This document shows, piece by piece, positions 16,301 to 24,997 of a DNA stretch of 64,000 bases (positions are counted from its first letter, which is position 1; each line of letters starts with the position of its first letter). This DNA comes from an uncultured Pirellula sp. (lineage in GTDB: Bacteria; Planctomycetota; Planctomycetia; Pirellulales; Pirellulaceae), in contig CAIOHR010000242.1 in assembly GCA_903858115.1 (NCBI GenBank), positions 62,001-126,000 on the forward strand, given 5' to 3'. The position numbers and the translations under genes are program-made. Below the pieces are notes generated by a model. It was given only the letters and a program-made list of their open reading frames with translations. It did not search any database and was not told the origin of the DNA.

Positions 16301-19300
16301 ATGATGAGTGGAAAGATCGCCAATACCATCGATGAGTGGATTCATGTACACGCGTTGAATCTCACGGAACCGACACGAAAAGTCATTGAAGAATGGTGGA
16401 GTCAACCTCCGCATTGGGGACCCATTCATGACTTTCTTTCTCAGCTTGGCACGCTACTGTCCGAGTATCCGGAGCTAGCGGCCGGCGTCGAAAGACTGTT
16501 TCGATTTGTCGACCGGACGCGAAGCCCCGGGAGCTTCATTGCCTTTTTGGAGCGAGACTTGGATTCACTGCCGGTGTTGATGCGGATCCTTTCCCTTGAG
16601 TCTCCTTCGGTCGAGTGGCTGGTCGAAGATCCTGACAGTTTCGACTGGCTCCGCCTAACGGCGGGGCAGTCGGTGCCCGCGGAACACATGTCCGATGTAA
16701 TCATCGCCGAACTTGGGGGACTCGAGGATGAAACGCATTTGCTTGCGACGATGCGTACGTTTCGACGCCGAGAAACACTACGGGTTTTGTGTGCATTCTG
16801 TTTGCATGGAATGCCCTGGTTTGAAGTCTCCCAACAGTTAACCTGGATTGCACAAGCGTCTCTCGCTGCCGCCATCCAAGTTGCTTCAAGAATATCTGTC
16901 AGTCGAAAGATCACACCACACGATCTGGAGAAGCGAATTGCCGTCGTCGGGTTGGGTGCTTACGGAGGGTGCGAGTTGGATTTTTGCCAGCCTCTCGAAC
17001 TTCTTTTTTTTCGAGAATCCGTTTCACTTGCGCCATCCGCCGTGGATCAAGAGAAACTGCAAGAAGAGTTTGACAGGTTTGCGGCGCGTGTGGTGAAATG
17101 GCTTTCGCATCCAAATGGATTCGCTTACGAAGTCAAACAGCCATTCTCCGGCGAAGGAGATTTTCGCGTTGACTCGAGAATGGTGCTCGAAGGCCGTCGG
17201 TGGCTTCAACATGTTGAGAATGCTGGTCGGACCAAGCATAAGTTCGCGTTGCTCAAAGCGCGGCACGTTTTCGGTGATGCATCTATCAGTCAGAGTATTC
17301 TTGAAGAAGTACCAACACTTCTTTTCCAACGCAATCTCTCTGGATCCGACGTTGCTAGTTTAGGCGCTGCGTATCGACGGATTCATCGAAGAGATGATAA
17401 AGCGGGTGCGATAGGGGTCAATATCGATCGAATTGACGAAGATCAGGTGGTTCGTTGGCGTACGGAGTTGGAATTTTTTGTCGGTTATCTTCAACTGTTG
17501 CACGGTGGTGATTCCCTCTCGGTCCGAGAAGGCAATACGCTACGAGCCATTGATGCGTTGGCGAAAGAAGGATGTTTGACCGAATCGGAAAGAGGTATCT
17601 TGGCTTCGGCTCTCGGTCGATTTCAGACGGCAGCAATGCAATCACAACAATCGGTATCCCTTTTTCCGGGTAATGCGGAGAGAGACACAAAGGCCAACGG
17701 TTTCGTCGAGATGGATGCGTCGCAGCTTTTGGATGCAATAAGCAAAGTCCGACAGATTCAGCAACACCTCCAGGCAGAGGTTTTTTCTGGCGAAGGAAAC
17801 GTGGCCGATGAATCCGACTTGATTTTGGATCCGAATCCCTCGCCTGCTTGGGTCGATGATTTGTTGGCGAAGCACCGATTTCAACGGACTCACGCAGCCT
17901 ATCAACATTTGGTGGAACTCGCGCATGAGGAGATCAAGATGTTGTCTACGCGACGCTGTCGGCATTTTCTCGCCGCCATTGCGCCGCAATTGTTGAATAA
18001 GATAAGCCAGACGCCGGCTCCTGATTTGACTCTGGAGAATCTAGCCAAAACGAGTCGCTCGCTCGGTGGGAAAGGAGTCCTCTGGGAATTGTTCAGCCGG
18101 CACGAACCGAGCATGGATCTCTATGTTCGACTGTGCGGTGCAAGCCCTTATTTGGTGTCGTTGTTGGTTAATAATCCAGGCATGATCGACGAGCTGTTGG
18201 ATTCATTGATGCTCAATCGACTGCCGGATGAACATCAACTCGAGACGATGATTTATGAGCTGTGCCGTGGTGCGGAAGACATCGCGCCGATTCTCGCGTC
18301 CTTTAAGAATGCCATGCACCTGAACGTGGGTGTCCGCGAAGTTCTTGGAAAAGAGAGTATCGCGGATACACATCGTGCGCTGTCCGACATCGCGGATGTA
18401 TGTGTCAACCAAGTTATTGAGAACGAATATCATAACCTTATCAAGAAGCTTGGTGTTCCACGATCCGAGACGATGGGGACCTGTCGATTCGTCTTTGCAT
18501 TCGTTGGGAAATATGGTGCGAGAGAACCAAACTATCACAGCGATGTGGGGCTGCTGTGCCTCTACGAATCCGACGGTGAAACGGCACCCGTCGGGATCTC
18601 TCGACGCCACATCGCATCATCCAATCAAGATTTTTTTCAACAGCTCGCTCAGCGCGTTTCGCAGTCGCTGAATCGCGTCGGGCGATTTGGCAAACTCTAT
18701 GAGACCAAGATTTGGATCCTTGGGAATGGGCGATCCAACTTTCTTTCCTGGAGCCTACTGTCGTTTCTTCAAGCGATCGAAAGTGGAAGTCTATTGCCAG
18801 AGAAGCGTATCGAACTAGTGGATTTTCGAGTTTTTTGCGGTGAGAAAGAATTTGCCGAAATCGCCGAGACGCAAATCGAAACAGCCTTAAAGAAGCTTCC
18901 CTGGTTAGAAAGTGATACGCTATTCTTGCGTAGTCAGCGCCACGCACTGGAGTCTACAGCGCACCATCGCAATCTGAAGAGAGGATGCGGCGGCACTATT
19001 GATATCGAATGGCTTTGCCGAATACTTGTTTTGCAGAATGCAAACAAAGACTCGTTCCATCGAGTAAAAGGGACAGCAATGCTGGCGAGTCACCTTGCCA
19101 CGATTGGGGGCCTCATGGACTCCGAATCGAAGTTCATTATCGAGAGTTACCAATACCTTCGTGGGGTTGAGTCTGGGCTGCGATTGATGAACACAGCCGC
19201 CAGGCACGATTTGCCACAGGAAACGATCGAGCTAGAAAGATTAGCGTACATTCTCCACGTTGACGGGGGCAAAGAACTAGAATCCGAGTGCGATCGATTC

Positions 19301-19342
19301 CGGTCGATGAATCGAAAACTTTTTGATCAATATGTCAAGTAA
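16301..19342 (+). CDS. GlnE-like glutamine-synthetase adenylyltransferase homologue with altered active sites
   Basis: 1013 residues with the two-fold architecture of GlnE, whose N-terminal half removes and C-terminal half adds AMP on glutamine synthetase. In the N-half, VVGLGAYGGCELDFCQPLELLFF aligns with GMGKLGGRELNYSSDIDLIF, but the metal-binding Asp pair is Pro231 and Glu233. The later K/GGG-IREIEF block is reduced to RWRTELEFFVGYLQLLHGG. In the C-half, FVGKYGAREPNYHSDVGLL keeps the first Asp (D748) but has Gly750 for the second, while LKRGCGGTIDIEWL is well preserved. The adenylyl-removing site thus looks dead and the transferase site impaired. Length and domain order are otherwise normal. 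MM at 16301/16304 gives two possible starts. It overlaps cobS by 11 bp. Confidence 0.78.
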   Translation: MMSGKIANTIDEWIHVHALNLTEPTRKVIEEWWSQPPHWGPIHDFLSQLGTLLSEYPELAAGVERLFRFVDRTRSPGSFIAFLERDLDSLPVLMRILSLESPSVEWLVEDPDSFDWLRLTAGQSVPAEHMSDVIIAELGGLEDETHLLATMRTFRRRETLRVLCAFCLHGMPWFEVSQQLTWIAQASLAAAIQVASRISVSRKITPHDLEKRIAVVGLGAYGGCELDFCQPLELLFFRESVSLAPSAVDQEKLQEEFDRFAARVVKWLSHPNGFAYEVKQPFSGEGDFRVDSRMVLEGRRWLQHVENAGRTKHKFALLKARHVFGDASISQSILEEVPTLLFQRNLSGSDVASLGAAYRRIHRRDDKAGAIGVNIDRIDEDQVVRWRTELEFFVGYLQLLHGGDSLSVREGNTLRAIDALAKEGCLTESERGILASALGRFQTAAMQSQQSVSLFPGNAERDTKANGFVEMDASQLLDAISKVRQIQQHLQAEVFSGEGNVADESDLILDPNPSPAWVDDLLAKHRFQRTHAAYQHLVELAHEEIKMLSTRRCRHFLAAIAPQLLNKISQTPAPDLTLENLAKTSRSLGGKGVLWELFSRHEPSMDLYVRLCGASPYLVSLLVNNPGMIDELLDSLMLNRLPDEHQLETMIYELCRGAEDIAPILASFKNAMHLNVGVREVLGKESIADTHRALSDIADVCVNQVIENEYHNLIKKLGVPRSETMGTCRFVFAFVGKYGAREPNYHSDVGLLCLYESDGETAPVGISRRHIASSNQDFFQQLAQRVSQSLNRVGRFGKLYETKIWILGNGRSNFLSWSLLSFLQAIESGSLLPEKRIELVDFRVFCGEKEFAEIAETQIETALKKLPWLESDTLFLRSQRHALESTAHHRNLKRGCGGTIDIEWLCRILVLQNANKDSFHRVKGTAMLASHLATIGGLMDSESKFIIESYQYLRGVESGLRLMNTAARHDLPQETIELERLAYILHVDGGKELESECDRFRSMNRKLFDQYVK

Positions 19343-20204
19343 AGAGAGCAACGGAATTACCAATTGGATAGCGTTCTTGGCAGCAGTCCTGTTTCTCACT
19401 CGCATTCCAGTTTCACCTCTTTTTCCGCGAGAAGAGTTTGATCACCGATTAGCATTGCAGAAGTCGGTCCGCTTCTTTCCTCTTGTCGGATTAATGATCG
19501 GGTGTTTCACAAGCGTTGTGTTTTCGTCGGTCTCATTTGTTTGGTCGACCGCTGTTGCTGCATGCATTGCGATTGCTGCGGAGAGTTGGCTGACCGGTGC
19601 ATTTCATGAAGATGCATTCGCAGATGCCACGGATGCGCTCGGGGGAGGTTGGACAAAGGAGCGAGTTTTAGAAATACTGAAAGATTCGCGTCATGGCACA
19701 TTCGGCGTATTGGCATTGGTGCTGGGGATCGGTTTGCGTGTGTTACTACTCGCGGAGATTGGCCCCCAGATCGGATGGTATGCCATTCCAATTTCCGCCA
19801 TGACGGGCCGTTGGGCAATCTTGTGGATGATGGTATTGCTGCCACCCATCGAAGATCGCCACACCATGGTTCGGGATGTGGGCAGCCAGACCACTTGGGC
19901 TGTTTTTCTATGGAGTGGAGCAGTTGCTATGGCTGCTTGGTTCCTATTCGCGGCCACGTTTCTGGGGCTGCGACAACTGTTCTCCACCAAAACAACGGGT
20001 CAGGTTTCCTTGGATCTTATGCCAAATCTCTTTGGCGAAGTGCTTTGGCTCGGCATCCAAATCGCCATTGCTAGTGTGGTTGTGAGCTGTATGTTTGGGA
20101 GATACGTCATGCGCCGCGTGGGCGGAGTCACTGGCGATTTTCTAGGTGCTAATTGCTTCCTCGTGCAGTTGGTTGTACTGCTACTATACGCAGCATACTC
20201 GTAA
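19332..20204 (+). CDS. cobS: Adenosylcobinamide-GDP ribazoletransferase (cobalamin synthase)
   Basis: 290 residues from the ATG at 19332; an in-frame TTG at 19323 is less likely. CobS is a multi-pass inner-membrane enzyme that joins alpha-ribazole to adenosylcobinamide-GDP, the last assembly step of B12. Diagnostic segments are FLTRIPVSPLFP, GAFHEDAFADATDALGGGWTKERVLEILKDSRHGTFG and GDFLGANCFL. The acidic ED-xx-DA-DA cluster is expected to bind Mg. At least six membrane segments are visible. The first codons overlap the end of the glnE-like gene, so the two are probably co-transcribed. No other cobalamin gene is in the window. Confidence 0.92.
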   Translation: MSSKESNGITNWIAFLAAVLFLTRIPVSPLFPREEFDHRLALQKSVRFFPLVGLMIGCFTSVVFSSVSFVWSTAVAACIAIAAESWLTGAFHEDAFADATDALGGGWTKERVLEILKDSRHGTFGVLALVLGIGLRVLLLAEIGPQIGWYAIPISAMTGRWAILWMMVLLPPIEDRHTMVRDVGSQTTWAVFLWSGAVAMAAWFLFAATFLGLRQLFSTKTTGQVSLDLMPNLFGEVLWLGIQIAIASVVVSCMFGRYVMRRVGGVTGDFLGANCFLVQLVVLLLYAAYS

Positions 20205-20234
20205 CGACACTAAACAGCGGTAAGCATGTTGCAA

Positions 20235-20924
20235 TCAATTATCTTGAAACCGATACCCCACACCGCGAACCGTTTCGATGGCAGCAGATTTCTCACCAAT
20301 TTTCTTGCGAATGGCGCGAATGTGAACGTCGATCGTTCTCTCCAGTACGAGTGTGTCTTCCCCCAAGGCAGAATCGATCAGTTCGCAACGTTCAAATGCT
20401 CGACCCGGTTGGCGCATCAATGTGTCTAGCAAGCGAAACTCGCTTCGAGTAAGTTCGACCGGAATATCGTCGACCGTGACACGGTACTTTCTTCTGTCTA
20501 GACTGATCCCCTTTTGCGAGACGACGTCGGCATCGTCATTCTCTAATCCCTGTTTTCGACGCAGCAGAGATTTGATCCGCTCCAATAGAACCCGCACGCT
20601 AAACGGCTTGGTGACATAGTCGTCTGCACCTACTGAAAAACCAATCAACTGATCAGATTCCTCTGACTTTGCGGTAAGCAGGATAACATTGATCTTGCTC
20701 GTTTCTGGACTGGCTCTCAATCGTCTGCAAACTTCGACACCATCTACGATCGGCAACATGACGTCGAGGATCATGACATCCGGCAATCGCAACTGCGCTT
20801 GGTTAAGTCCATCTCGCCCATCAAACGCTTTAAACACTTCGTATCCAGCGCGATCCAGGTTGTACAGAAGAACCTCCGAGAGAGCTCGATCATCTTCAAC
20901 GACTAGTACTTTGGTGCGAGGCAT
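20235..20924 (-). CDS. OmpR/PhoB-family response regulator
   Basis: 229 residues from the ATG at 20924 (MPRTKVLVVEDD). The frame is open further upstream but would run into phoU. The receiver domain carries the acidic pocket (E10, D11, D12), the phospho-acceptor D54 in MILDVMLP, T84 and K106 in VTKPFS. The C-terminal winged helix ends with VLERTIDVHIRAIRKKIGE and VRGVGYRF, typical of PhoB/OmpR. Placement 28 bp after phoU points to PhoB, the activator of phosphate-starvation genes, but no phoR kinase is in the window, so I leave the symbol blank. It converges on cobS. Confidence 0.88.
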   Translation of the reverse strand: MPRTKVLVVEDDRALSEVLLYNLDRAGYEVFKAFDGRDGLNQAQLRLPDVMILDVMLPIVDGVEVCRRLRASPETSKINVILLTAKSEESDQLIGFSVGADDYVTKPFSVRVLLERIKSLLRRKQGLENDDADVVSQKGISLDRRKYRVTVDDIPVELTRSEFRLLDTLMRQPGRAFERCELIDSALGEDTLVLERTIDVHIRAIRKKIGEKSAAIETVRGVGYRFQDN

Positions 20925-20952
20925 ACTTATTCCATAATTGAGTAATAGCGAT

Positions 20953-21651
20953 TCAGGAATTCCCTGAATCATTTGGATCTGTGGCCGTAGTGATAGCCGG
21001 CCGTCGGTGTCGGACGATTACGCCATCCACCATGTAGATTGTGTCTTCGGCAACGCTCACCGCATGGTCAGCGATCTGCTCAATATGTCGCGAGGCCGAA
21101 AAACAATGCATCGCGGCATAAATCTGACTGCTATCCCGCGACATCAGTGAGTTCAGTACTTCAATCACTTCAACGTTTTTTGCATCCACTTTGTCATCAT
21201 CTTTGATGACGCGAAATGCCATTTCCGTGTCGCGATTCACAAAAGCGTCTAGGCTCCTGCGTACCATGGAAATCGCCATGGTCGCCATCTGATCGATACC
21301 CGACGGAATAGGAAATTCAGGATGGGGACAAAGACTGTCGGCGCGCTGGGCAATATTGCACGCAAGATCTGCCATGCGTTCCAAGTCGTTGTTGATTTTC
21401 ATCATCGTCGTGATTCGCCTGAGGTCGGCTGCCACCGGTTGGTGTAATGCCAACATTTTCAAGCAATCTTCTTCGATTCGTACTTCGCCGCGATCCACTT
21501 CATTGTCGCGGTCAATAACCTCCGCTGCCAACGATCCTCGTCTCTCCACCAAAGACTGTACGGATTTTCCAATCATCTCCTCTACACTTCCGGAGAGGCG
21601 TAGGAGCGAATTGTGAGCGTCGTTAAGGTCTTGACTAAGATGAAGGGACAT
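20953..21651 (-). CDS. phoU: Phosphate signalling protein PhoU
   Basis: 232 residues made of two PhoU helical-bundle repeats. PhoU damps the Pst transporter/PhoR signalling complex when phosphate is plentiful. Each repeat shows the metal-binding E/D-xx-D pattern: MKINNDLERMADLACNIAQ in the first and FSASRHIEQIADHAVSVAEDTIYM in the second. VIDRDNEVDRGEVRIEEDCLKML is also typical. Length matches the family (about 220-240). The PhoB-like regulator follows 28 bp downstream. The pst transport genes are not in the window. Confidence 0.93.
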   Translation of the reverse strand: MSLHLSQDLNDAHNSLLRLSGSVEEMIGKSVQSLVERRGSLAAEVIDRDNEVDRGEVRIEEDCLKMLALHQPVAADLRRITTMMKINNDLERMADLACNIAQRADSLCPHPEFPIPSGIDQMATMAISMVRRSLDAFVNRDTEMAFRVIKDDDKVDAKNVEVIEVLNSLMSRDSSQIYAAMHCFSASRHIEQIADHAVSVAEDTIYMVDGVIVRHRRPAITTATDPNDSGNS

Positions 21652-21786
21652 TCCGGCTGCTTTCGAGTTGTGCGGCTATAGTAACACTAGGAAATGAAGA
21701 AATGATGAATATAACGTGAAGAGATGGTTCTGTTCAGAACGCTTTTTCCAAGAGCAACTATAGGTAAAGCGTTGCGTTCATGGTTT

Positions 21787-21860
21787 GACCACGAATAATA
21801 CGAATGTCACGAATAGGAAAAATGGGCTGAACATTCGTGTGAATCGTCCGATTCGTGGTC
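21787..21860. repeat. 74-bp inverted repeat built on CACGAAT motifs
   Basis: The left arm is 21787-21814 and the right arm 21833-21860, 28 bp each. GACCACGAAT at the left outer end matches ATTCGTGGTC at the right outer end perfectly, and CACGAAT (21808-21814) matches ATTCGTG (21833-21839) at the inner ends. The middle of the arms is only partly complementary. The 18-bp loop is A/G-rich. ATTCGTG-type palindromes like this look like dispersed repeat elements. Confidence 0.7.
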
Positions 21861-21875
21861 CAAAACACGATATTC

Positions 21876-21899
21876 GCAGTGCCATTCGCAGTGCCATTC
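21876..21899. repeat. 12-bp tandem duplication
   Basis: GCAGTGCCATTC occurs at 21876-21887 and again at 21888-21899, followed by another G. It directly follows the inverted repeat and keeps the ATTCG theme, so it probably grew out of the same element. Confidence 0.75.
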
Positions 21900-22020
21900 G
21901 TGCGCGGTACAACTGGTCGCAGCGTACAGACACGCCCGACAAAAGTCCGGCCTTGATGGTAGCCTGGGACCATTGTCCCGAGCCGGTGGATTTTCCAAAA
22001 GTTATTGACGGCCGATACGC

Positions 22021-23175
22021 CTATTTGCGAACTGCTGCCAGCAGGCTGTGCCAAGCGAAACTCTCCGAAGCAGCGGCTCTTTCAAAGGCCTCCGAGGCAA
22101 ACAATTTGCACCGTTCAGATTGCCCATCCAGCTTCAATAGTGTGGCAATCAACAGCAAATCAGCAGCGCCATCCGTTTTGCCCTCAAGTGCATTTTGAGA
22201 GAACTGATTGAGACTTTCCTGAAGTCCAACGCGAGATGGTTCCAAGTAATCACGAAGTGTTGAGCCCCCCAACTCGGATGGGACGATCTCGCCACCCGCA
22301 GCAGCGGACATGTTCAAAAGATCAAGTACTTTTTGCAGATCCGTTTCGGTATCCGGGGTGAACAGCTTGAGAATGGCATGGCGAAGGTATATCCCATGAC
22401 TCATAGGCTGCCGGTTACTGGCCATGGCATCGCAAGAACGAAGGGCACTCGGCATGTCACCCGCGAGCACCATCTCGTCCACCAGCCCAATCGCAGAATC
22501 GGACCAAACCGATGAGGTCGATGTTAGAGGCTTTATCGCCGGTTTAGCAACAACAACGCTTCGCGAGGATGTTCGTCCTTCGGATAATTCACTCTGTGCT
22601 GAGACGAGTCGCATCGGAGGTCTCACCAATGGGCGTTCCGATTCTGCTAACACTCCGTTTGCATATTCATCGCGATCATCCAACCAATTCGAAACAGGCA
22701 TCAACGCGGAGCGAACAGCTGGTGCATACCCTAGCTTTGTTCCATATCCGACCTGAATCGAATCTGCAGGGGGATAACAAATCGGCGTGTGGTAAACGGG
22801 AGTGTTGCAGATTGGTGTCACAAAAACGGGGGGAGCATAGTAATGAATCGGGGCATAACACCAAGGACTGATGTAAGATGGCCGAATTACCATCGGGCGA
22901 TAGTAATGTACGACGGGGCGGTAATGTACGACCGGATGGTGATGGACAACGGGGCGAAAGTAATGAATGTAAGGGGCTGGATAGTAAAAGGACCTGTAGG
23001 CCGGAAAACTAGAGAAATAGGAAGCTCCATGCCAGCCGCCACCCCAGCACCAGTTTCGGTATGGAAAGTGGGCGGAACATTCCGATCCTCCGCCGAGGGT
23101 AGCGACACCCGCAATGGCTCCCAAGAATGCAGTACGAACTCTTCTGATCCACGTCGGTTTTTGGTTGGTGCTCAT
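22021..23175 (-). CDS. Secreted His/Tyr/Pro-rich protein of unknown function
   Basis: 384 residues from the ATG at 23175, which has a good GGAG site 7 bases upstream; the longer frame to 23454 is unlikely. Residues about 10-35 form a signal peptide (RTAFLGAIAGVATLGGG). Residues about 40-135 are extremely rich in Tyr, His and Pro and contain PVVH-type repeats (RPVVHHHP, PVVHYRP, VVHYYRP) and TPICNTPVYHTPICYP. The rest is a helical alpha-solenoid-like part (TPDTETDLQKVLDLLNMSAAAGG). I do not recognise the family. His/Tyr-rich exported segments could bind metals or cross-link at the cell surface; that is inference. It is divergent from the PQQ-propeller gene. Confidence 0.75.
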   Translation of the reverse strand: MSTNQKPTWIRRVRTAFLGAIAGVATLGGGSECSAHFPYRNWCWGGGWHGASYFSSFPAYRSFYYPAPYIHYFRPVVHHHPVVHYRPVVHYYRPMVIRPSYISPWCYAPIHYYAPPVFVTPICNTPVYHTPICYPPADSIQVGYGTKLGYAPAVRSALMPVSNWLDDRDEYANGVLAESERPLVRPPMRLVSAQSELSEGRTSSRSVVVAKPAIKPLTSTSSVWSDSAIGLVDEMVLAGDMPSALRSCDAMASNRQPMSHGIYLRHAILKLFTPDTETDLQKVLDLLNMSAAAGGEIVPSELGGSTLRDYLEPSRVGLQESLNQFSQNALEGKTDGAADLLLIATLLKLDGQSERCKLFASEAFERAAASESFAWHSLLAAVRK

Positions 23176-23488
23176 GAATTGCTCCAGGCCCTGCAAAGGA
23201 CAATTAGGGGCTCGCTTTAAAGCTCTGCGAGATGTTTGATGACGAGCATCGTGCTTTCTTTTCTGAACGAAGTAATTATCCGAGATGCTTAGGCCGCTGC
23301 CAACTAGCGGATTCCAATTTTGATCACAAAAGTCACGTGCTTGCACAATCAATGCAAATCTGAAGAAGACGTTGCGACTTGAGGTTGCTTGAAAAGAATA
23401 CAATGATTCAGGCAATGACAGTTGGGCGGTGACATCTGGGGCATCCTCGACCATTTACCAAGGAACGACTCACCAACGACGGCAACTT
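23176..23488. other. Divergent promoter region
   Basis: A 313-bp stretch between two divergent genes for secreted proteins. Reading frames extend into it from both sides but their predicted N-terminal extensions precede clear signal peptides, so I treat it as non-coding control DNA. I cannot place promoters with confidence. Confidence 0.45.
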
Positions 23489-24934
23489 ATGTCTCTACGA
23501 AAACTCAAACAAAAGCTTGCGACTCCCATTGTTGCGATCACGCTACTCGGTTCCTCATGGAATGGAAACTCCCTCTGGAACGCATGTTTCGCGGAAGAAT
23601 GGGGACGATTTCGAGGGGCAAATGGAACGGGGATCGCCGGAGAGCTTCACTTGGACGAGGGGATTTCGGATGATGTTTTGCGGTGGAAACGAGAACTACC
23701 GGCTGGGACATCTTCGCCCGTTTTGGTTGACGGAAAACTCCTGATAACCTCGTATTCTGGGAACGACCGCGTCGTCCATTGTTTTGACTCCAAGACAGGG
23801 GAGCCTAAGTGGGAATGCAAGTGGGACAAATCGAGAACGGAAGTTGCGACTCCACCCAATGGACCAGCAACTAGCACTCCCGCTTGCGACGGCCAATTGG
23901 TTGCAACATTCTTTCCTGATACCGGTCTAGTCGTTTGCTCGACGGACGGTGAAAAGAAGTGGGCAAAAGACCTTGGGCCATTCTCTAGTATGCACGGATT
24001 GAGTGCTTCACCAATTCTCCACGAAGGATTGGTGATCATGAGTGTAGATCAGCTAGTCGAACCCTACATCGTTGCTTTCGATGCACAAACAGGAAAGCAA
24101 AAATGGCGTGCCGATCGTTTGATCGGTGTTACAGGCGGATACTCGACATCGTCTGTCATGAAACTTGGGAATCGAACGCTGATCATCAGTGCATCGCCAG
24201 GTGAGATGGTTGCTTACGACGCAAAGTATGGTGAGAAAGTTGCTAGCGTTACAGGATTAACAAACGCACCCGTTAGCGTACCTGTTGTGGTTGCCGATCG
24301 AGTTTACTATACGGAACCGAGAGGCGAACCCATTCCCATGGAAGCGCTCGGCAATGCGGACAAGAACAAGGATGGTGTCATTGAGCTAGAAGAAGTCAAG
24401 AACTCGATTGGAACCGCCAGGCTCATTCAGCGGATCGATACTGGATTCGGCAATAGCGACGGAAAAGTAGACCAGGCCGAATGGGAAAAGGGCTTCGGTT
24501 CTTTTCTTAACAAAGGTGGTTTTTCGTGTGTCCGTTTTCAAGAAAAAGGTGAGTCTATCACTGCGGAAGTCGTTTGGAAGTACGAAAAAACTACCCCTTA
24601 CATCGCTTCGTCGCTGATCATCGATGACGTTGCCTACGTTATCAATGATGGTGGCATACTTATGGCGTTCAACACCGACAATGGCGAGATGTTGCAACGC
24701 GAACGGGTGCGCGGGGGTACCGGCGGATACTATGCTTCACCGATTGCAGGTAACGGCAAGATCGTTCTTGCGAACCTAGAGGGCAAGGTTACGATGGTTC
24801 AGTCTGGCAAACCCTTCAAAGTACTTCGCACACATTCTCTCGACGAGCCGATCGTGGCAACTCCATCGATTAGCGATGGGCACCTGTACATTCGATCGGA
24901 GAATCAGCTCTTTTGTTTCGGTACCAAGGGATAG
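23489..24934 (+). CDS. Secreted PQQ-like beta-propeller protein with two EF-hand-like loops
   Basis: 481 residues from the ATG at 23489 (MSLRKLKQKL), with a signal peptide to about residue 36. The mature protein begins EEWGRFRGANGTGI, the usual opening of planctomycete PQQ-like propellers. Blade motifs include VVHCFDSKTGEPKWECKW, PYIVAFDAQTGKQKWRADRL and LMAFNTDNGEML. Between blades, at nt 24361-24396, DKNKDGVIELEE fits an EF-hand calcium loop, and a second, weaker one is near nt 24436-24485 (GFGNSDGKVDQAEW). The fold is related to BamB and quinoprotein dehydrogenases, but no PQQ-binding catalytic residues can be assigned, so it is probably a binding or scaffold protein outside the cytoplasm. 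Confidence 0.85.
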   Translation: MSLRKLKQKLATPIVAITLLGSSWNGNSLWNACFAEEWGRFRGANGTGIAGELHLDEGISDDVLRWKRELPAGTSSPVLVDGKLLITSYSGNDRVVHCFDSKTGEPKWECKWDKSRTEVATPPNGPATSTPACDGQLVATFFPDTGLVVCSTDGEKKWAKDLGPFSSMHGLSASPILHEGLVIMSVDQLVEPYIVAFDAQTGKQKWRADRLIGVTGGYSTSSVMKLGNRTLIISASPGEMVAYDAKYGEKVASVTGLTNAPVSVPVVVADRVYYTEPRGEPIPMEALGNADKNKDGVIELEEVKNSIGTARLIQRIDTGFGNSDGKVDQAEWEKGFGSFLNKGGFSCVRFQEKGESITAEVVWKYEKTTPYIASSLIIDDVAYVINDGGILMAFNTDNGEMLQRERVRGGTGGYYASPIAGNGKIVLANLEGKVTMVQSGKPFKVLRTHSLDEPIVATPSISDGHLYIRSENQLFCFGTKG

Positions 24935-24997
24935 CTAGACACGGGCTCGTCTACGAAAGACAAAATTCTCTACCGCAGTCAGTGGATTCCACTGCAA

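Larger units (their letters stand above)
21652..22020. other. Intergenic region with palindromic and direct repeats
   Basis: A 369-bp stretch upstream of phoU and downstream of the His/Tyr/Pro-rich gene, with no convincing gene. It contains a large inverted repeat (21787-21860) and a 12-bp tandem duplication (21876-21899), listed separately. The phoU promoter must lie in the phoU-proximal part, but I cannot place a Pho-box-like pair of repeats. Confidence 0.5.
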
